Assembly (NCBI GenBank): GCA_944548615.1
Contig: OX155971.1
Span: 24,898,877-24,962,876 of the forward strand
Direction: 5' to 3'
Length of the DNA: 64,000 nucleotides
Origin: Micropterix aruncella
Lineage: Eukaryota > Arthropoda > Insecta > Lepidoptera > Micropterigidae
The notes beneath the pieces were generated by a model. That model ran no database searches, was not told the DNA's origin, and saw only the letters and a list, made by a program, of their open reading frames with translations. The stretch's first letter is position 1; every line of letters begins with the position of its first letter. Shown one piece after another: positions 45,016-58,039 of this stretch. The translations under genes were made by a program, and so were the position numbers.

Positions 45016-46586
45016 TTTATTAATTAATAATTTAATTTATTTAAGTGAATTGACGCACCATAGTGGCCAATATAAAAATTGGGCTAATGAACTGTGCGCT
45101 AGCGAAGACGTAAACGATGCAGATTCCTAAGTAGGTGATCTTAATTGTACGTAAACAGGAGCAAGATATAACTACCACATAATAAAGTTATTTTAATAAA
45201 ATTTGCGTATTTTACTTGGGATGATTTAACACACAGGTATGTACAAAATGATCCTGTCCTATTGTTTAACAATATTATTTTAAAAATATGATGATACAAT
45301 TTCCTTAAAATATTGTATTCTAGCAGTTATAGGAAAAGGGGCATAGTTTCATTACACATTAATGAAATTTACATTAGTTTCATAAATTTGAAAATAATAT
45401 CCTGATCATTTTGTACTAGTCTCCCTCACTTACATCAGTGTTATAGATTAATGCGCTTGTGGTATAATATATTTAGAATAGCGTATTAGAATTACAATTT
45501 AGACTAAACTTTATTATAATTAGGTTTTAGCACAGATGGTATATCATATGCATACAGCGTACATCCAAAGTATAGAATATTACTATACAATAGTATAAAA
45601 GTAAAAGCGTAAAAAATACTTAAGTAAGTAGGTAATAATATGAAACTATTACACTCTTGAACATATTTATATCGGATGCCGTTTCGTTTATTGGAGTTAT
45701 TATGTCTGTATCCACAATAACAGTCTGTGGACTGTTTCATCTCCAAGTCTCTACGTTTACCCCATGGTTGAAAGAACGATCAACATCGTTATACCTTCTT
45801 GTGGTGGCGGGTTCTCCGGTTGTAAGTGCATATTTGATAGTAAGGTTAGTTGTGAGATAGTGTCTTGAAATAATAAACCATTGTAAAATTTCATAATTAA
45901 GAGTAGTAACAATATCAGAAGAAGAGTGTATCTTTTAACTCATTGTCATAAGATGATCCTTGGAGTTATTTCGAATCCTGAGATTTTGTAAAAGTTTAAC
46001 TTCTAAGTTTCCGATAATGTCTTGCGATAAAGATTCCATCGCTTTCTGTAGGCACCGAAAAGAGGGATTGAGCGATCGAGCGTGCTCTTTTGAAAGTGCG
46101 GCTCTACCGCACTTTCAAAATGTTCTGCGTTTTTCTCTAAAAGACAAAGAATGACCATTTTTGTGCGAGCTTTAGCAGCGGTTTGGTACATTGGAGGAAC
46201 TAAATCTGTACATATTATTATGAATTGTAGGAATTGTATCACTATATTTTTTTTACTGAATATATGTTATCAAAAATGCTTTATTTTTAAATTATAGGCA
46301 AAAAACTAAAAAAAACTCATTTTGCGGTTTTTTGCGATTTCTGAAGTTAGTTTACCTCTGGCGTAGTCGGAAATTTGAAAATCGGATTTAGCGTCCAAAA
46401 ATACATATAAAACCGTTATGACAAATACCTCCGGATTTTTTTTCCTGAGAAAACCCCATATGCTTGGACTATAATATAATACTCTTACAGTTTGTACTAA
46501 CTCTTACGGTTACTAACACTAAGCGTTAGTACACGTTGGTTTGCCAAAGTCTCATTCCAAAGAATCATTCCAAAGTGCAAATTAGT
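45016..46586. other. AT-rich region with one strong hairpin
   Basis: A perfect inverted repeat TTTTGAAAGTGCGG / CCGCACTTTCAAAA with a 5-base loop lies at 46088-46120. A 67-codon plus-strand frame at 45657-45860 has two hydrophobic stretches but no identifiable family. No other structure seen. Confidence 0.4.
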
Positions 46587-47000
46587 CTTACGACCGTAAG
46601 ACTGCCCGTAAGGCCTTATTGCTAAATAGGAACAATCTATGCATTCCGGTCTGGGCGTTCGCGGGGCATTGTGGCCTGAACAAACACATGTACAACCTCA
46701 AGCTCCGGGACACGAAAATGTGCAGGTTCTGCTAAGGGGCGGAGGAAACTCCCCTGCACCTCATGTGCGAAAGTGGCTCGATGATGCGTAAAAGATACAC
46801 CCACTTGGGTTGGCATTACCTCCAACCTGAGGAGGTAAAAGAATCTGGCGCCAAAAGCCTGTTGAGGTTCTTAAATGATACGAGGCTTAAGCACAGAAAA
46901 TAGTAGGTGGCGAACACAATAGATTAGCAATGGTCGCAGTGTTACAAGGCTCATAAAGACCTTAGAAAGCCCCAAACAACAAATAAAAAGTAAATAAATA
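46587..47000 (+). pseudogene. I/R1-like LINE 3' end, copy 2
   Basis: Diverged copy of 58240-58640. Recognisable residues include MCRFC, then a stop (TAA where the sister copy has CAA), AEETPLHLMCE, RKRYTHLGWHYLQPEE and SLLRFLNDTRL, followed by the same UTR and an A-rich tail (AACAAATAAAAAGTAAATAA, about 46978). The start is cut at about 46587. Confidence 0.75.
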
Positions 47001-47799
47001 CATTTGTAAGGTTCAAAGCGCCTGAAAGTTTTCGAAATCAGATTAAAGGCTGAAACCACGTATTAGATACCACCTCAACACAGGTGAGGTGGTAAACCGA
47101 TTTGTCAAAATGATGAATTTCCTTTCTAAGCTAGGTATAATATGTACACTTATTATAAAATATTTTAGTGTTAGGATAAAGATATTGTTTTTGTAAATTG
47201 TAACTTGAATTATAGAAATAAATAAATAAATGTAAAGGGCAATGAACACATTTTTTGAGACTTGTTGGAGCTTGTTGTTGGTGAAATAATAAATTGGTTC
47301 CTTATATAGGGATTCAATAGTTTTTTTTTTGAATTATTGCTTATATTTTAAAAAAAATGAAACAAAAGATCATTAGATATAGTCGCATCCGCCTAATGTG
47401 AAATAGTTCTAAGAGTGTGAAAGTAGTATATCGTTCGAATTCTACACGAACTGTATCTAATGTGGCACACTTAAAGAGATACGAAGGCAAAGCAGTGGGT
47501 ATTCTCGTGTATGTAAGGGAATTGCAGTCTTTTATTCGCGTTCCGATTGACGAATAGTCGGCGTGGGGCGACGGCGCCGCTCACTCGCTACTCTCGTCAG
47601 GAGACTCGATTCAGGCAATATGTTTAGAGGCGCTCCGCCGCACAACACTTCTGCAAAGCAATTTATTTAAATCCCATGACAGATCTCGCAGGCTTACCCC
47701 GAATCGACGACCCCTTTCCCTCCCTACACACCACTTTATACACTCGCCTGCGACGCACATGCACGGGCATAAAAACTGTCGTAATTTTTTAACGCCTTT
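47001..47799. other. AT-rich DNA then a GC-rich block
   Basis: 47525-47750 contains CpG-rich unique sequence (GGCGTGGGGCGACGGCGCCG). Nothing coding is supported. The block stops at the (TA)n array. Confidence 0.35.
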
Positions 47800-49091
<1,292 letters not shown>

Positions 49092-50335
49092 TGCCGTGAA
49101 TGCAAAGAGCTTCTCAATCTCGAAGATAATTTACCTATTTGTGCTGAATGCAAGGAAGCGTATCGCTACGTACGTCTCAATATTCATGAGAAAGTGTTTA
49201 AATTAATGGAAAGTGAGGAATTCAAATCGATTCAATGTGAAATCTGCAACCGCAAAGCTTAAAGCCCTCTGCCATTTCTATGAATGAGCCTACCCAAGAC
49301 CAATAACACATCGTATTCCAGAACATTGTGTCCTTAGCCAACATCTATATAGTCGACGTCGACTTCGACCGATTAGTATTATACCTTCAGGTATTTCCGC
49401 TTTAAATTTTTCTAACTTATGGCCGATACCATAAGTTAAAAAAAATTGTAGCGGAAATTACTGAACGCCTTTATGTTGGCATCGATGAAACCATCACTAA
49501 TGAATTGCAGACAGTTCGGAGCAAACAATCCTCATTTCTGTGGTGGATTCAAAGCCTGCAATTGTCAATGGAACAATTAAAACCAGAGCGAGATAACAAT
49601 GCTGCGAAAATATCTGCACTGCAATCGGAAAATCAAGATCTGCGTCGCATCACATCGGAAATGAAGTATAGAATGGTATGACTTTATATCGTAATATAAT
49701 TATACCTTATCCTTAGATATATCATAGTATAATTGTATGTACCCTTATATCACATTATGGAATACCCTTCAGCTACGTAACGACCAAATTTGGTTGCACA
49801 TTAGAACACCGTTGACTACAACTAACAAAAGACATTATATAACAATTGACAAATCAAAAATTAGTGCATTAAATTGCTTTGCTGTTTTCAAAGTATTTTA
49901 TTACAATATAATCCAATATTCTATTACATTTTTGCTTTGAGTGCTCATACTATTCCACTCTACTCTTCATAAGTGAGTTAACCATTTTTGGTTAGACGCT
50001 TACAAATTCTAAAATTGTATCTAACCAATATTGGTTAGGGCGCTCCGCGCTGCGTAAAATGCCAACTTTTTTAATATTTATTCATTATTATCTTAATTGT
50101 TTGACGAGATAAGATTATAATATTTTATATTTCAAATTTCAATGCGATCATTTTACAGTTATTCTTTTTACGATCCGTATAGTAGTTTAAAAGTTATGGT
50201 CGTTTCTCTCAAGGCCATCGACATCGGCGCAAAACTGTCCCGGGCAGAAGTGATGACTAAATTTTTACCCCGCGATAAGAAGGGTAGTGATCATGTTATT
50301 TCTATTATAAATTTTCCATGCAAGCATTGTTAACT
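49092..50335 (+). pseudogene. ORF1 (gag-like) remnant of a non-LTR retrotransposon
   Basis: Three pieces read in order. The first (49092-49261, after an in-frame TAG) is CRECKELLNLEDNLPICAEC followed by a downstream C..C pair, reminiscent of the PHD-like zinc finger that starts ORF1 in insect LINEs. The second (about 49450-49678) is a helical, Gln/Glu-rich segment, ITERLYVGIDETITNELQ to ISALQSENQDLRRITSEM. The third (50142-50333) is VVSLKAIDIGAKLSRAEV and RDKKGSDHVISII. AT-rich sequence separates the last two, probably inserted. Assignment is by layout; the pieces might also come from different elements. Confidence 0.5.
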
Positions 50336-51270
50336 GTTCATATGATAGTAAATTAGTTTTGTTACATAGGTTTTGCAAATACACTATCATGTATATATCA
50401 TCTGTTAGTTTATTGTTAAATTAAATAATAATTAAAAAAACAGTATTGTTTTCATAGTTAGGGCCTATAGAATAAGTATTTTTTTAGATTAATAAATTGA
50501 ATGTTTAAAGAAGTTAATCTTTAAAAATATAAAGTCCAAAAACAACAATTCTACGAATTAATGAACTATGGGCATATATTATCTATGTATGTAAAATAAT
50601 GTAAATAAAATATTATTTTATAATAACAAAATAAATGTAATGGTTTACATGAATTATAACTTATTTACCGTTAACTCTTTTATTGTAAACTGTTATCATA
50701 TAGTCTTTGTTTTTGTAAATTGATAAGTTTAAAGTTATATACTGTATATCATCTCTTGGCTAGATTGAGTAACTAGTTTAAGATTAATTACTGTCATTCC
50801 TACACAATTTTATGGCTGTATTGGAAATAAATAATTTTTATCTTATCTTATATTTCGAGATGTTTACATGACTTGTTACAATTATGAGTCATAATTGTAA
50901 CTCGAGATGTTACAATTATGACTTATATTATGATTTATGACTTATATAGCTTCCTGGAGTATTTTTATGGTCACTTTCTGATATTCAGTTTATTTTCTCT
51001 AACAAATAATGCCTAATTCGAACAAAGCTGTAAATGATTTTCAACTCAGTTTTTACTCAGTTGGTAGAATAATGTGAGGAAAAACACAAACTTCTGATAT
51101 CCATTTTTTTAATCTTGATTTTTTACATGAAACATCTGTCAATTCGGATATATTTTATGAACGAAGAGTAATTAATGAACCGATTGCAACCAACTGACTG
51201 AATCCAAATAGCCTACTCGTGTAAGATTCTAACTAATGAGATATTGCCGCGAAAGATATAAACTCAAGGT
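50336..51270. other. AT-rich spacer with a perfect palindrome
   Basis: GTTACAATTATGA / TCATAATTGTAAC around a single central G (50875-50901). No gene. Confidence 0.45.
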
Positions 51271-51450
51271 TTCAACACGGCTGAAATACGTAAAAACCGT
51301 GTCTGTTTTCAAAACCGGTAAAAATTAGATTGAAATATTTTTAGTCCCATTTTATATACTTAGCACTCTCTCTAAAATTATTGAGAAAGTTTTAAAAAAT
51401 AGGCTAATAGAATATCTGAATAACAATAATCTATTATCGTCTATTGTTTA
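51271..51450 (+). pseudogene. Reverse-transcriptase N-terminal fragment
   Basis: KYVKTVSVFKTGKN (about 51290) followed in another frame by LSTLSKIIEKVLKNRLIEYL (about 51360-51420). This is the start of a Jockey-like RT domain, normally '..PI.K.G......YRPIS.L....K..EK....RL..YL'. Very short and frameshifted. Confidence 0.65.
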
Positions 51451-51835
51451 AATGGTTTAAATGGCCATCAATGAACATTGATTTTGAGATCTTTTCGCAT
51501 GCCGCCTTAAGTGATGACCCATATCCGTTTAGTTTTACATATATAACCTGTTTTTAATATGATGTAATGTCACGTATGCACAAGCCGATGTTTGCTTGAT
51601 ACACCTGCCTTACCTAGTTAGGCGGCGTTGATTTGAATATTTTGCTATTTTGCTATTATGTAAAATGAAGCCTTAGAGAGTATAATGTAATAATGTACTG
51701 CGGTTAACAATATTAGGCTTTTCCTTAAATAAATAAAGATTAAATAAAGGTTTGACTGTAAAAAAAAAACGGCAAGAAGACGACCCCCCTCCTCCCCGCG
51801 CTATCTCCCCCCCCCCCCTCTCCCGCTCTCTAGCG
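51451..51835. other. Unassigned, with a C-rich run
   Basis: A pyrimidine-rich stretch (51783-51830) on the plus strand. No gene. A T-rich tract plus TTTACAG on the minus strand near 51755-51765 would pass as a splice acceptor but leads to an AT-rich frame. Confidence 0.3.
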
Positions 51836-52125
51836 GCGTTTTCCAATCGACTATGCACTCTGGCAGATATTTGGAAGGTAAGGCGTCTGTATTCGGTCTG
51901 ATACATCACCTAAGCAGCGATGTAGTTGTTTGACCTGATGTAGGCTACCTTGAAACGATCCATTGGCTATCCGTTCCCGTCTGAGCTCGGCCAGCAAAGG
52001 GCGCCACGGTCCGCGATAAATTCGAATTGAATTACCGCTAATATCAGGCAGAGGCCGCGCAAGCGACTTCGAAACTGTGACCAGGCTGGAGGGCGGAGTA
52101 ATCCGTCCAAATGTTGTAGTGAGAG
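51836..52125 (+). mobile_element. Divergent element X fragment (old subfamily)
   Basis: Follows X sense order: CCAATCGACTATGCACTC, GAAACGATCCATTGGCTATCC, CGCCACGGTCCGCGATAAAT, GCCGCGCAAGCGACTTCGAA, GGAGTAATCCG. It begins about 15 bases past the splice donor of the small exon on the opposite strand, so it sits in the putative intron. Confidence 0.6.
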
Positions 52126-52141
52126 CAAACGAAACACTTAC

Positions 52142-52277
52142 CCAATAGCGGTGCCAGATTTACTCCCAGCCTTAGTAGATCACAGGCTTGTATCGAGCAT
52201 GGGCCAAGATTACTTTGTGTCGACATAGACACAAATAGCACCGCCAACAGAAAGAATACCAAAACTAGTTTCTGCAT
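52142..52277 (-). CDS. Putative first coding exon of a small secreted peptide
   Basis: Starts at ATG 52277-52275 and encodes 45 codons: a basic N-terminus, a strong hydrophobic core (LVLVFFLLAVLFV), a likely signal-peptidase region near SMSTQS, then NLGPCSIQACDLLRLG. It ends in phase 1 at GG before GTAAGT, a consensus splice donor. TATATAT lies about 50 bases upstream (52323-52331), suitable for a TATA promoter with a short leader. Short secreted cysteine peptides of insects share this 'signal peptide plus C....AC' first-exon layout, but I do not recognise the family and no second exon is convincing. Reading through the donor gives a 77-codon frame ending in element X, so it is probably not the real protein. 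Confidence 0.5.
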
Positions 52278-52322
52278 TTTTCTAGTAATATGTACTAATA
52301 ATAGGAAACTGTCAATCGTTCA

Positions 52323-52331
52323 GCATATATA
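52323..52331 (-). promoter_or_regulatory. Possible TATA box
   Basis: TATATAT on the minus strand, 46-54 bases upstream of the ATG at 52277. AT-rich context makes chance occurrence quite possible. Confidence 0.3.
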
Positions 52332-52800
52332 GAATCACTGCTATACATAAAATACGGATTTTTGTCACGAGAATTTTTAAACTTAAATTGTATCATCACG
52401 ATTAGATTTTATCGCGAAATATCGTGGTTATACATTTAGTAATAAAATAAAATAAGATAAGGAAGCATGCCAACAGAAGCATGTTAATTGGTTACGTGTT
52501 ATTCTAATATATTTTATATTATTTCCATACATTTATGTCGGGGATTAAAATTACCTTTTTTTTCAAACTTTTAGCTACTTGCTCTATATACTTCTGACGT
52601 GACACCTGTAAAAAGTTATTACACTTTATTGTTTTAACTAATACATTTTAATAAATTTTATAACATAATTAATGAAAATAAAATCCTAAGGTAATTTTTA
52701 TCCGGAAATAATATTTTATTACCGACATGAGTTACGGTACAGTAGTAAGGGAATTGAAATTTATAATTATTTTAAAAAATGATAGCTATTTTAAAAATTG
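52332..52800. other. AT-rich upstream sequence
   Basis: No recognisable repeat or gene. Would be the 5' flank of the small exon. Confidence 0.35.
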
Positions 52801-53915
52801 GAACAATAATCCTAACTCATCTGTATGCAGATGAAACAGAACTCATCTGTATGCAGATGATGTTCAAATATATTATCATTTATCTCCTGAAAACATCAAT
52901 GTCTCGATCGCCAACATGAACTCCGATCTTCAGGACATTTGTAAATGGTGTGCGCTGATTTGTATACTAATCAACCCTTTGAAATCCCAAGCTATAATGA
53001 TTGGAGGTCGTAAATTGCTCTCCAGAGTAAACGTACAGTCCCTTCCGCTTTTAAAACTGAACGATATCATCATACCCTTGTCGCAAAGAGTGAAAGATCT
53101 TGGTCTAATTGTCGATGAACATTTCTCCTGGCAACCACATTTGGACGAGGTATATCGCAAAATATTTGCTAGTTTTCACTCTCTGAAAACGCTCAAAAGA
53201 TTCTTCATATGGACACAAAGAAATCTCTTGCGCAGTGTCTCCTCTTACCTTTTCTTGACTATGCAGATGTGGCTTATCTCGATTTGTCAGTGGAACTACT
53301 CATTTAAACTTGAACTTTTGCAAATACGATTTATCTTCGTTCTACGTAAGTATGATCACGTGTCCGAATATAGGGCACAGTTAAAGTGATTGCCAGTACG
53401 CCTAAGAAGAAACGTTCATATACTTGCTCTCCTCTATCGTGCACTCTCCCTATCAACACCATCCTATCTCCACGAGCCTTTTGAACCATTAAATTCCCAC
53501 GGTCTCGTACTTTGGTCAGCTTCTGACAGTTTGCTAAAAAATCCGTGTCATAATACTGATTTATATTCTTACTCTTTCTGTGTCCATGGTGCAAGTGTCT
53601 GGAACGATCTCCCGGCAAATATATGAAACTCCCCATCATTTAAGACTCACCTCAAAGATTACTACCTCTCTAAAAAGTAACCAGTTCTTACCTTTTTCTC
53701 CTCTTCCTCTCCCAATTTCCTCGGGCATTTTTAGTTTTTAAATACCTTTACTGGTCTGCATTTTATGCAGACGAATGTTATAATCTTTATTTCCACAATG
53801 CGCGCATGTACCACTGTAATTAGGCTAGTTGTAAGACATTGCCATGTGGCAATAAGCTCTCCTTTTGTATCATAATTAAGTGCAAATAAAGAGTATAATA
53901 TTACTATTATTATTA
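52801..53915 (+). pseudogene. CR1/L2-like LINE: RT core to 3' end
   Basis: Catalytic box LYADDVQIYYHL at 52847-52882, then CKWCALICILINPLKSQAI, RVKDLGLIVDEHFSWQPHL and LQIRFIFVLRKYDHVSEYR. A TGA at 53387-53389 replaces the usual Trp, and the frame continues LPVRLRRNVHILALLYRAL to GASVWNDLPANI, a second TGA (from an Arg codon), then FKTHLKDYYLSKK. The 3' UTR has GGCAATAAGCTCTCC and AATAAAGAGTATAAT with an ATT-repeat end. A 26-bp tandem duplication of the ACTCATCTGTATGCAGATGA segment (52815, 52841) shifts the frame just at the catalytic box. Inactive. Confidence 0.85.
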
Positions 53916-54859
53916 ATAAACCTAAATCCTTTTATTATATAAGGGTAAAAATTTCACTAGAAAAGTGCAGAAGGCAACGGGATACCACTGCACTATTTTT
54001 CGTAGTACTCAGCTTTATATGGATCAAAAACAAGTATGCATAGCTTACAGCCAGCCTTCACTAGTTGGAGAGGCACTTAAAGAAAAAAATAAGGGTAAAA
54101 ATACACAAGAAATAAATAACGAATAAAATTCTACGTCGCTTTTAATATAAACCTTTTTGAACATTATGTTCTTATAATCTACGGCGTAATCGGGTCACAT
54201 TTTTCTCTAGCAACCAGGAAAAAAAAGGTTTCTTAATGTAATGCTTGAATACGGTGTTGATCTCTTCAACCGAGAAGAATAAAGGTAGAGACATACTGAG
54301 CCCGCGTACCCATCGGATACGATGCAACGATCCCTCGTTGGTGTGCACATTCGTCTCGCGTATGCAACGTATATGTGGCATCAGAAGCTGCTGTCACTTC
54401 TCAGAAGATTTTGTGTACAACCCTGTCACTATTGTGTACGACCCTGTACAATACCCTTTCTGATTCTGAGAGCGAGTTTAAGAACGATTTACTGAGTTTG
54501 TTATTTTTAAATGAGTATGTCTTTACCACAAAAATAAAAGTTAAATAAAAAATGGATTCATGAGATAAACAGAGAATGAGAAAGATTTGAAGAACGATTT
54601 TTGTATGTATTTCCGCATATCTTTTCTTTGTGCAGGCATTAAAATGCAATGTGTGTCGACGCATTGCAAACCTAAGTTTTAGAAAGACACTGGGCTTACT
54701 CGTGGGACCTCGTACTGCATTCCCCTCCACCTTCTCATACCGAATCTGGAGATCACAAGTTAACGTTGCGTGGGACGCACGTGACAGCGCTGCGTATGAT
54801 ATGTGTATTTTCTTTGTTTCGTTGTTTTTGTAGTGTGCCGTATTATAATTATTAAAAAA
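53916..54859. other. No gene recognised
   Basis: A 69-codon minus-strand frame (54172-54381) ends in a basic KNVTRLRRRL but has no identifiable domain. The rest is unassigned. Confidence 0.35.
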
Positions 54860-55405
54860 TCGGTTGTGTCACCCCAAGACTTTCCTGACTAGTATCCGGG
54901 GAGGTGCGAAAAAACAGCGACATTTTTTACTCTAGTACCCCAAATTTGTATGGCAGGTACCCCAAACGTTGGTCGTAAGTACCCCAAAAACTAATAGGTT
55001 CTTCCGATGGTTAACAGAAGCTTCTATGCCAAATTTTAACTTAGACAGATTAAGCGTCTGGGCGCTATCGCGGAAACAATTTTTTCGCCGGGAACCCCAA
55101 ATTTGTATGGGAGGTACCACAACCGTAGGGCGTAGGGACTCCAAAAACTAATGGGTTCCTCCGACGGTTAACAGAAGCTTATATACCAAATTTCAGCTCA
55201 ATCCGATTAAGCGTCTGGGCGCTATCGTGGAAGAATACATACATACAGACAGACATACAGACATACATACAGACAGAGATCGGTCTGGAAATAGTCTCAA
55301 TCGTCTCAGGGAGTCTCAAAATATATATTCCCATCTTCATCTCAAAATTTTTTTTTAGCGCGATCACAATACTTTCCTTTCCGATAGGTCGTCAGGAAAG
55401 TAAAA
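54860..55405 (+). mobile_element. Element W, complete copy without the 119-bp unit
   Basis: Runs from TCGGTTGTGTCACCCCAAGA to CACAATACTTTCCTTTCCGA and GTCAGGAAAGTAAA. The ends share ACTTTCCTG / CAGGAAAGT in opposite orientation. Instead of the 119-bp units it contains a different tandem pair of about 150 bp (ACCCCAAATTTGTATGG at 54946 and 55093; TTAAGCGTCTGGGCGCTATC twice). CATACATACAGACAGACATA repeats occur near 55240. Confidence 0.6.
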
Positions 55406-56164
55406 ACTAACTTGACGAAGACTGCGCTCCGAAAACAACCTGGCAGAAAGGCATCGTCTATCGGTGATTGTCATAGAAAAACAAAAAGAAGGAGTGGATG
55501 ATAAGTGAATTTCTAAGTCATCTGTTTTCATGCAAATTCAAGGACCCAGATGTAATAGTGCGTTGCATATGTTGCGTACGTAGGTTCAGGCTGTTTCTAC
55601 CAAATCGTCGTTCCATAATCGTCAGGTAAATTGTTTTCTTTGCTTATTGGTTCCGTTTTCTCTTCCGACTTGCCGAAAGTTAAAGGTTGACACATCTATT
55701 ATAGAAACAAGGTCACGTTGACGTAACTAATATTGATGTTATATAATACTACCTTCCTTTAAAATATTGTACCTATATTACATATAAAAGTAACTATGAA
55801 AACGTTGCTATAATTTTAATGTTACATGTTTAGTGTCCATTACAGTAATACTGACCTAACCGGTGTAACATACACTGTCATAAAAAAGTTCTGAAAGGGA
55901 CAGAACGATGCAAAGAAATAGCATAGAGAAATCGCACATTTCCAAATGGCGGTGTCCATCAGACTCCAACGTCAGCAGTTAAAGAAACCAAATATGAAAA
56001 ATTGATGATTATAGTAGGTATTAATGCGGTATTAATTAAAAAAAAAAACAAGTAAAGTTCCTAATATAAACACCAATAGGTTCTTAGTACTTTGACTGAA
56101 TGTCGCTAAAGGAATTAAAAGTCAAATAGAAAAAAACACTTAATCGTGCAAATAATGAAAAAAA
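55406..56164. other. Unassigned AT-rich sequence
   Basis: No coding frame or repeat end recognised. Confidence 0.35.
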
Positions 56165-56260
56165 TCGGTTGCTTCACCCCAAGACTTTCCCGGGTAGTAG
56201 AAAAAATATGTAAAAAAAACCTTTAAATATCAATGTTATATCATTATCAATGTTATGTTA
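56165..56260 (+). mobile_element. Element W, 5' end fragment
   Basis: TCGGTTGCTTCACCCCAAGA after an A run, then CTTTCCCGGGTAGTAG. The remainder is missing. Confidence 0.5.
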
Positions 56261-56365
56261 TAAATAAATTTCTATTAGTTTACCGTCAATGCTAACAGCG
56301 CCATCTGCATTTCGCCGTCTCCAAAGGGTTACCAAATCGTTCTAAGTTGCGCAATTTAGTCTATA

Positions 56366-57264
56366 TATCTATATAAATATATAAAACAAAGTCGGGTTTG
56401 TTCGAACATTTATAACTTGAGAACGGCTCGACCGATTTTCATGGTTTTGATTTGTTGTATTAATTTGTCTCCGTCCCGAATAGCACAATAACTATTTTAA
56501 ACATTGGAAAATTACCGAAAAAATAAAATAAAAGGAAAAAAAATCCCATATAATATTGTTTCCAAAAAAATAAAATAAAAGAAAATTTTCCGAAAAAATA
56601 AAATAAAAGAAAAAATATTTCCCCATACATTTTATTTTTACGGATTTTTTTTCCATGCATATTTGTTTAATATATCTTATATCTATATCTATATCTATAT
56701 ATATAAAACAAAGTCGCGTTGGGTCGAACACTTATAACTCGAGAACGGATGGACCGATTTTCATGGTTTTTGATTTGTTGTATTTGTCTCCGTCCCGAAT
56801 AGCAGAATAACTATTAAAAACAAAAATTGGAAAATTGGAAAATTAAAATAAAATAAAATAAAAATCCCATACCAAAATGTAAATACTTGTTTTTCTCATG
56901 GTCAGTTGTACGTGGCATGTTCACGTGTCGGCAAATCATCCGCTTTTTTCTTCTTGCACCTGATAAAAAAATCAAAAAATGACGTATTTTTTTATTTTTA
57001 TCGACGAGAATTAAACCGAGTGCATCCCATGCTGCACAATATGTAAATAGTTTAATTCAATCATGTCTTTCTGACACGCGATTGATATACTTAATTTGTG
57101 TACTTTTATATTTCATTTGTGTTATTATCTTAATAAAGTAGTGAACTTAATATTTATTTTGTATTCATTGTATTTCTTTCATAAAATCATAAAATAAGTT
57201 CAGCTAATCTGTAACACGACATTCATTGACTGTTAGGCGGTACGAAGTTTATCGGGCCAGCTAG
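56366..57264 (+). mobile_element. Helitron with a duplicated 5' region
   Basis: The 3' end TACGAAGTTTATCGGGCCAG is followed by CTAG (57261-57264) and T, the Helitron terminus, nearly the mirror of 17207. The 5' region (ATAAAACAAAGTCG, then GAACGG.TCGACCGATTTTCA) is present twice, at about 56380 and 56702, so a 320-bp segment is duplicated or two nested copies share one end. No helicase remains. Confidence 0.6.
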
Positions 57265-58039
57265 TTATTATATAAATGAATGTTAGGATATATGTCTTTT
57301 TGTCGACAACGTTCGACCAATCGCTATGAAAGTTGGCACATATGTGTATTTTTTGATGGAGAAGGTTTTAATGATATCCGTTTTGTTCTAACCTCCCACT
57401 ATGGCGTTGCAGCACATCAACTTCTATACCGCTCAACACATCGCCATTAAAATTGGTATACAGAGACATTGGAGCACGCATAATATTTTCGCGCTATTAA
57501 CTTTATTGTAACTCGCCAATAGATGGAGCTGCAGCACATCAACTTTATACCGCTCAACCGATCGCCATGGAAATTTGCGGATCGCCATTAAGCACGGATT
57601 TAATACGGGCAACGTCGGGTATCATATATAATCAATGCTTGAATGCACGTAGCTGCCGCGATCCGTGAGCGCCAATATCTTGAAATCGCGATGCTCTCCA
57701 TTCGTTCCCCGCGTTGTTCCTAACGGTTAATCGTGCGCCCAACTAAGGCCATTTATAAGCAAGAAATTAAACTTGGAATGGCTCAGGCGAAAGTGTCGTT
57801 GCCGTCGATGGCACCGATAACGACCTGCAGATTTACGGCTCATGGAAGAGTGTTACAAAAACTAACTATTCATAAAATATTCTTATAACTTTGTATCCGC
57901 TAGTCGATTTAAAGAGAAATTTTAAGTACACTTACAACGACAATGTATCACTATTTTTCGAACAAAAATGCAAAAAACTAAAAAAACTAATGATGCAGTA
58001 TTTTCAAGTAGCCTTTGTCAATATTATATCATTGATTAT
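57265..58039. other. Repeat-like non-coding sequence
   Basis: 57340-57600 contains two diverged copies of a segment with GCAGCACATCAACTT and ATACCGCTCAAC (about 57411 and 57532), of the type found in Helitron bodies. 57600-57850 is GC-richer and unassigned. Confidence 0.4.

Noticed and set aside
45657..45860. 67-codon frame with two hydrophobic segments
   Set aside because: No family recognised, no splice or promoter context that stands out, and hydrophobic frames are common in AT-rich DNA.
51755..51765. TTTTTTTTTTACAG on the minus strand as acceptor for the small exon
   Set aside because: The joined frame stays open for about 30 codons but is AT-driven with no cysteine or conserved motif, and the tract is probably a poly(T)-rich repeat. 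Kept only as a possibility.
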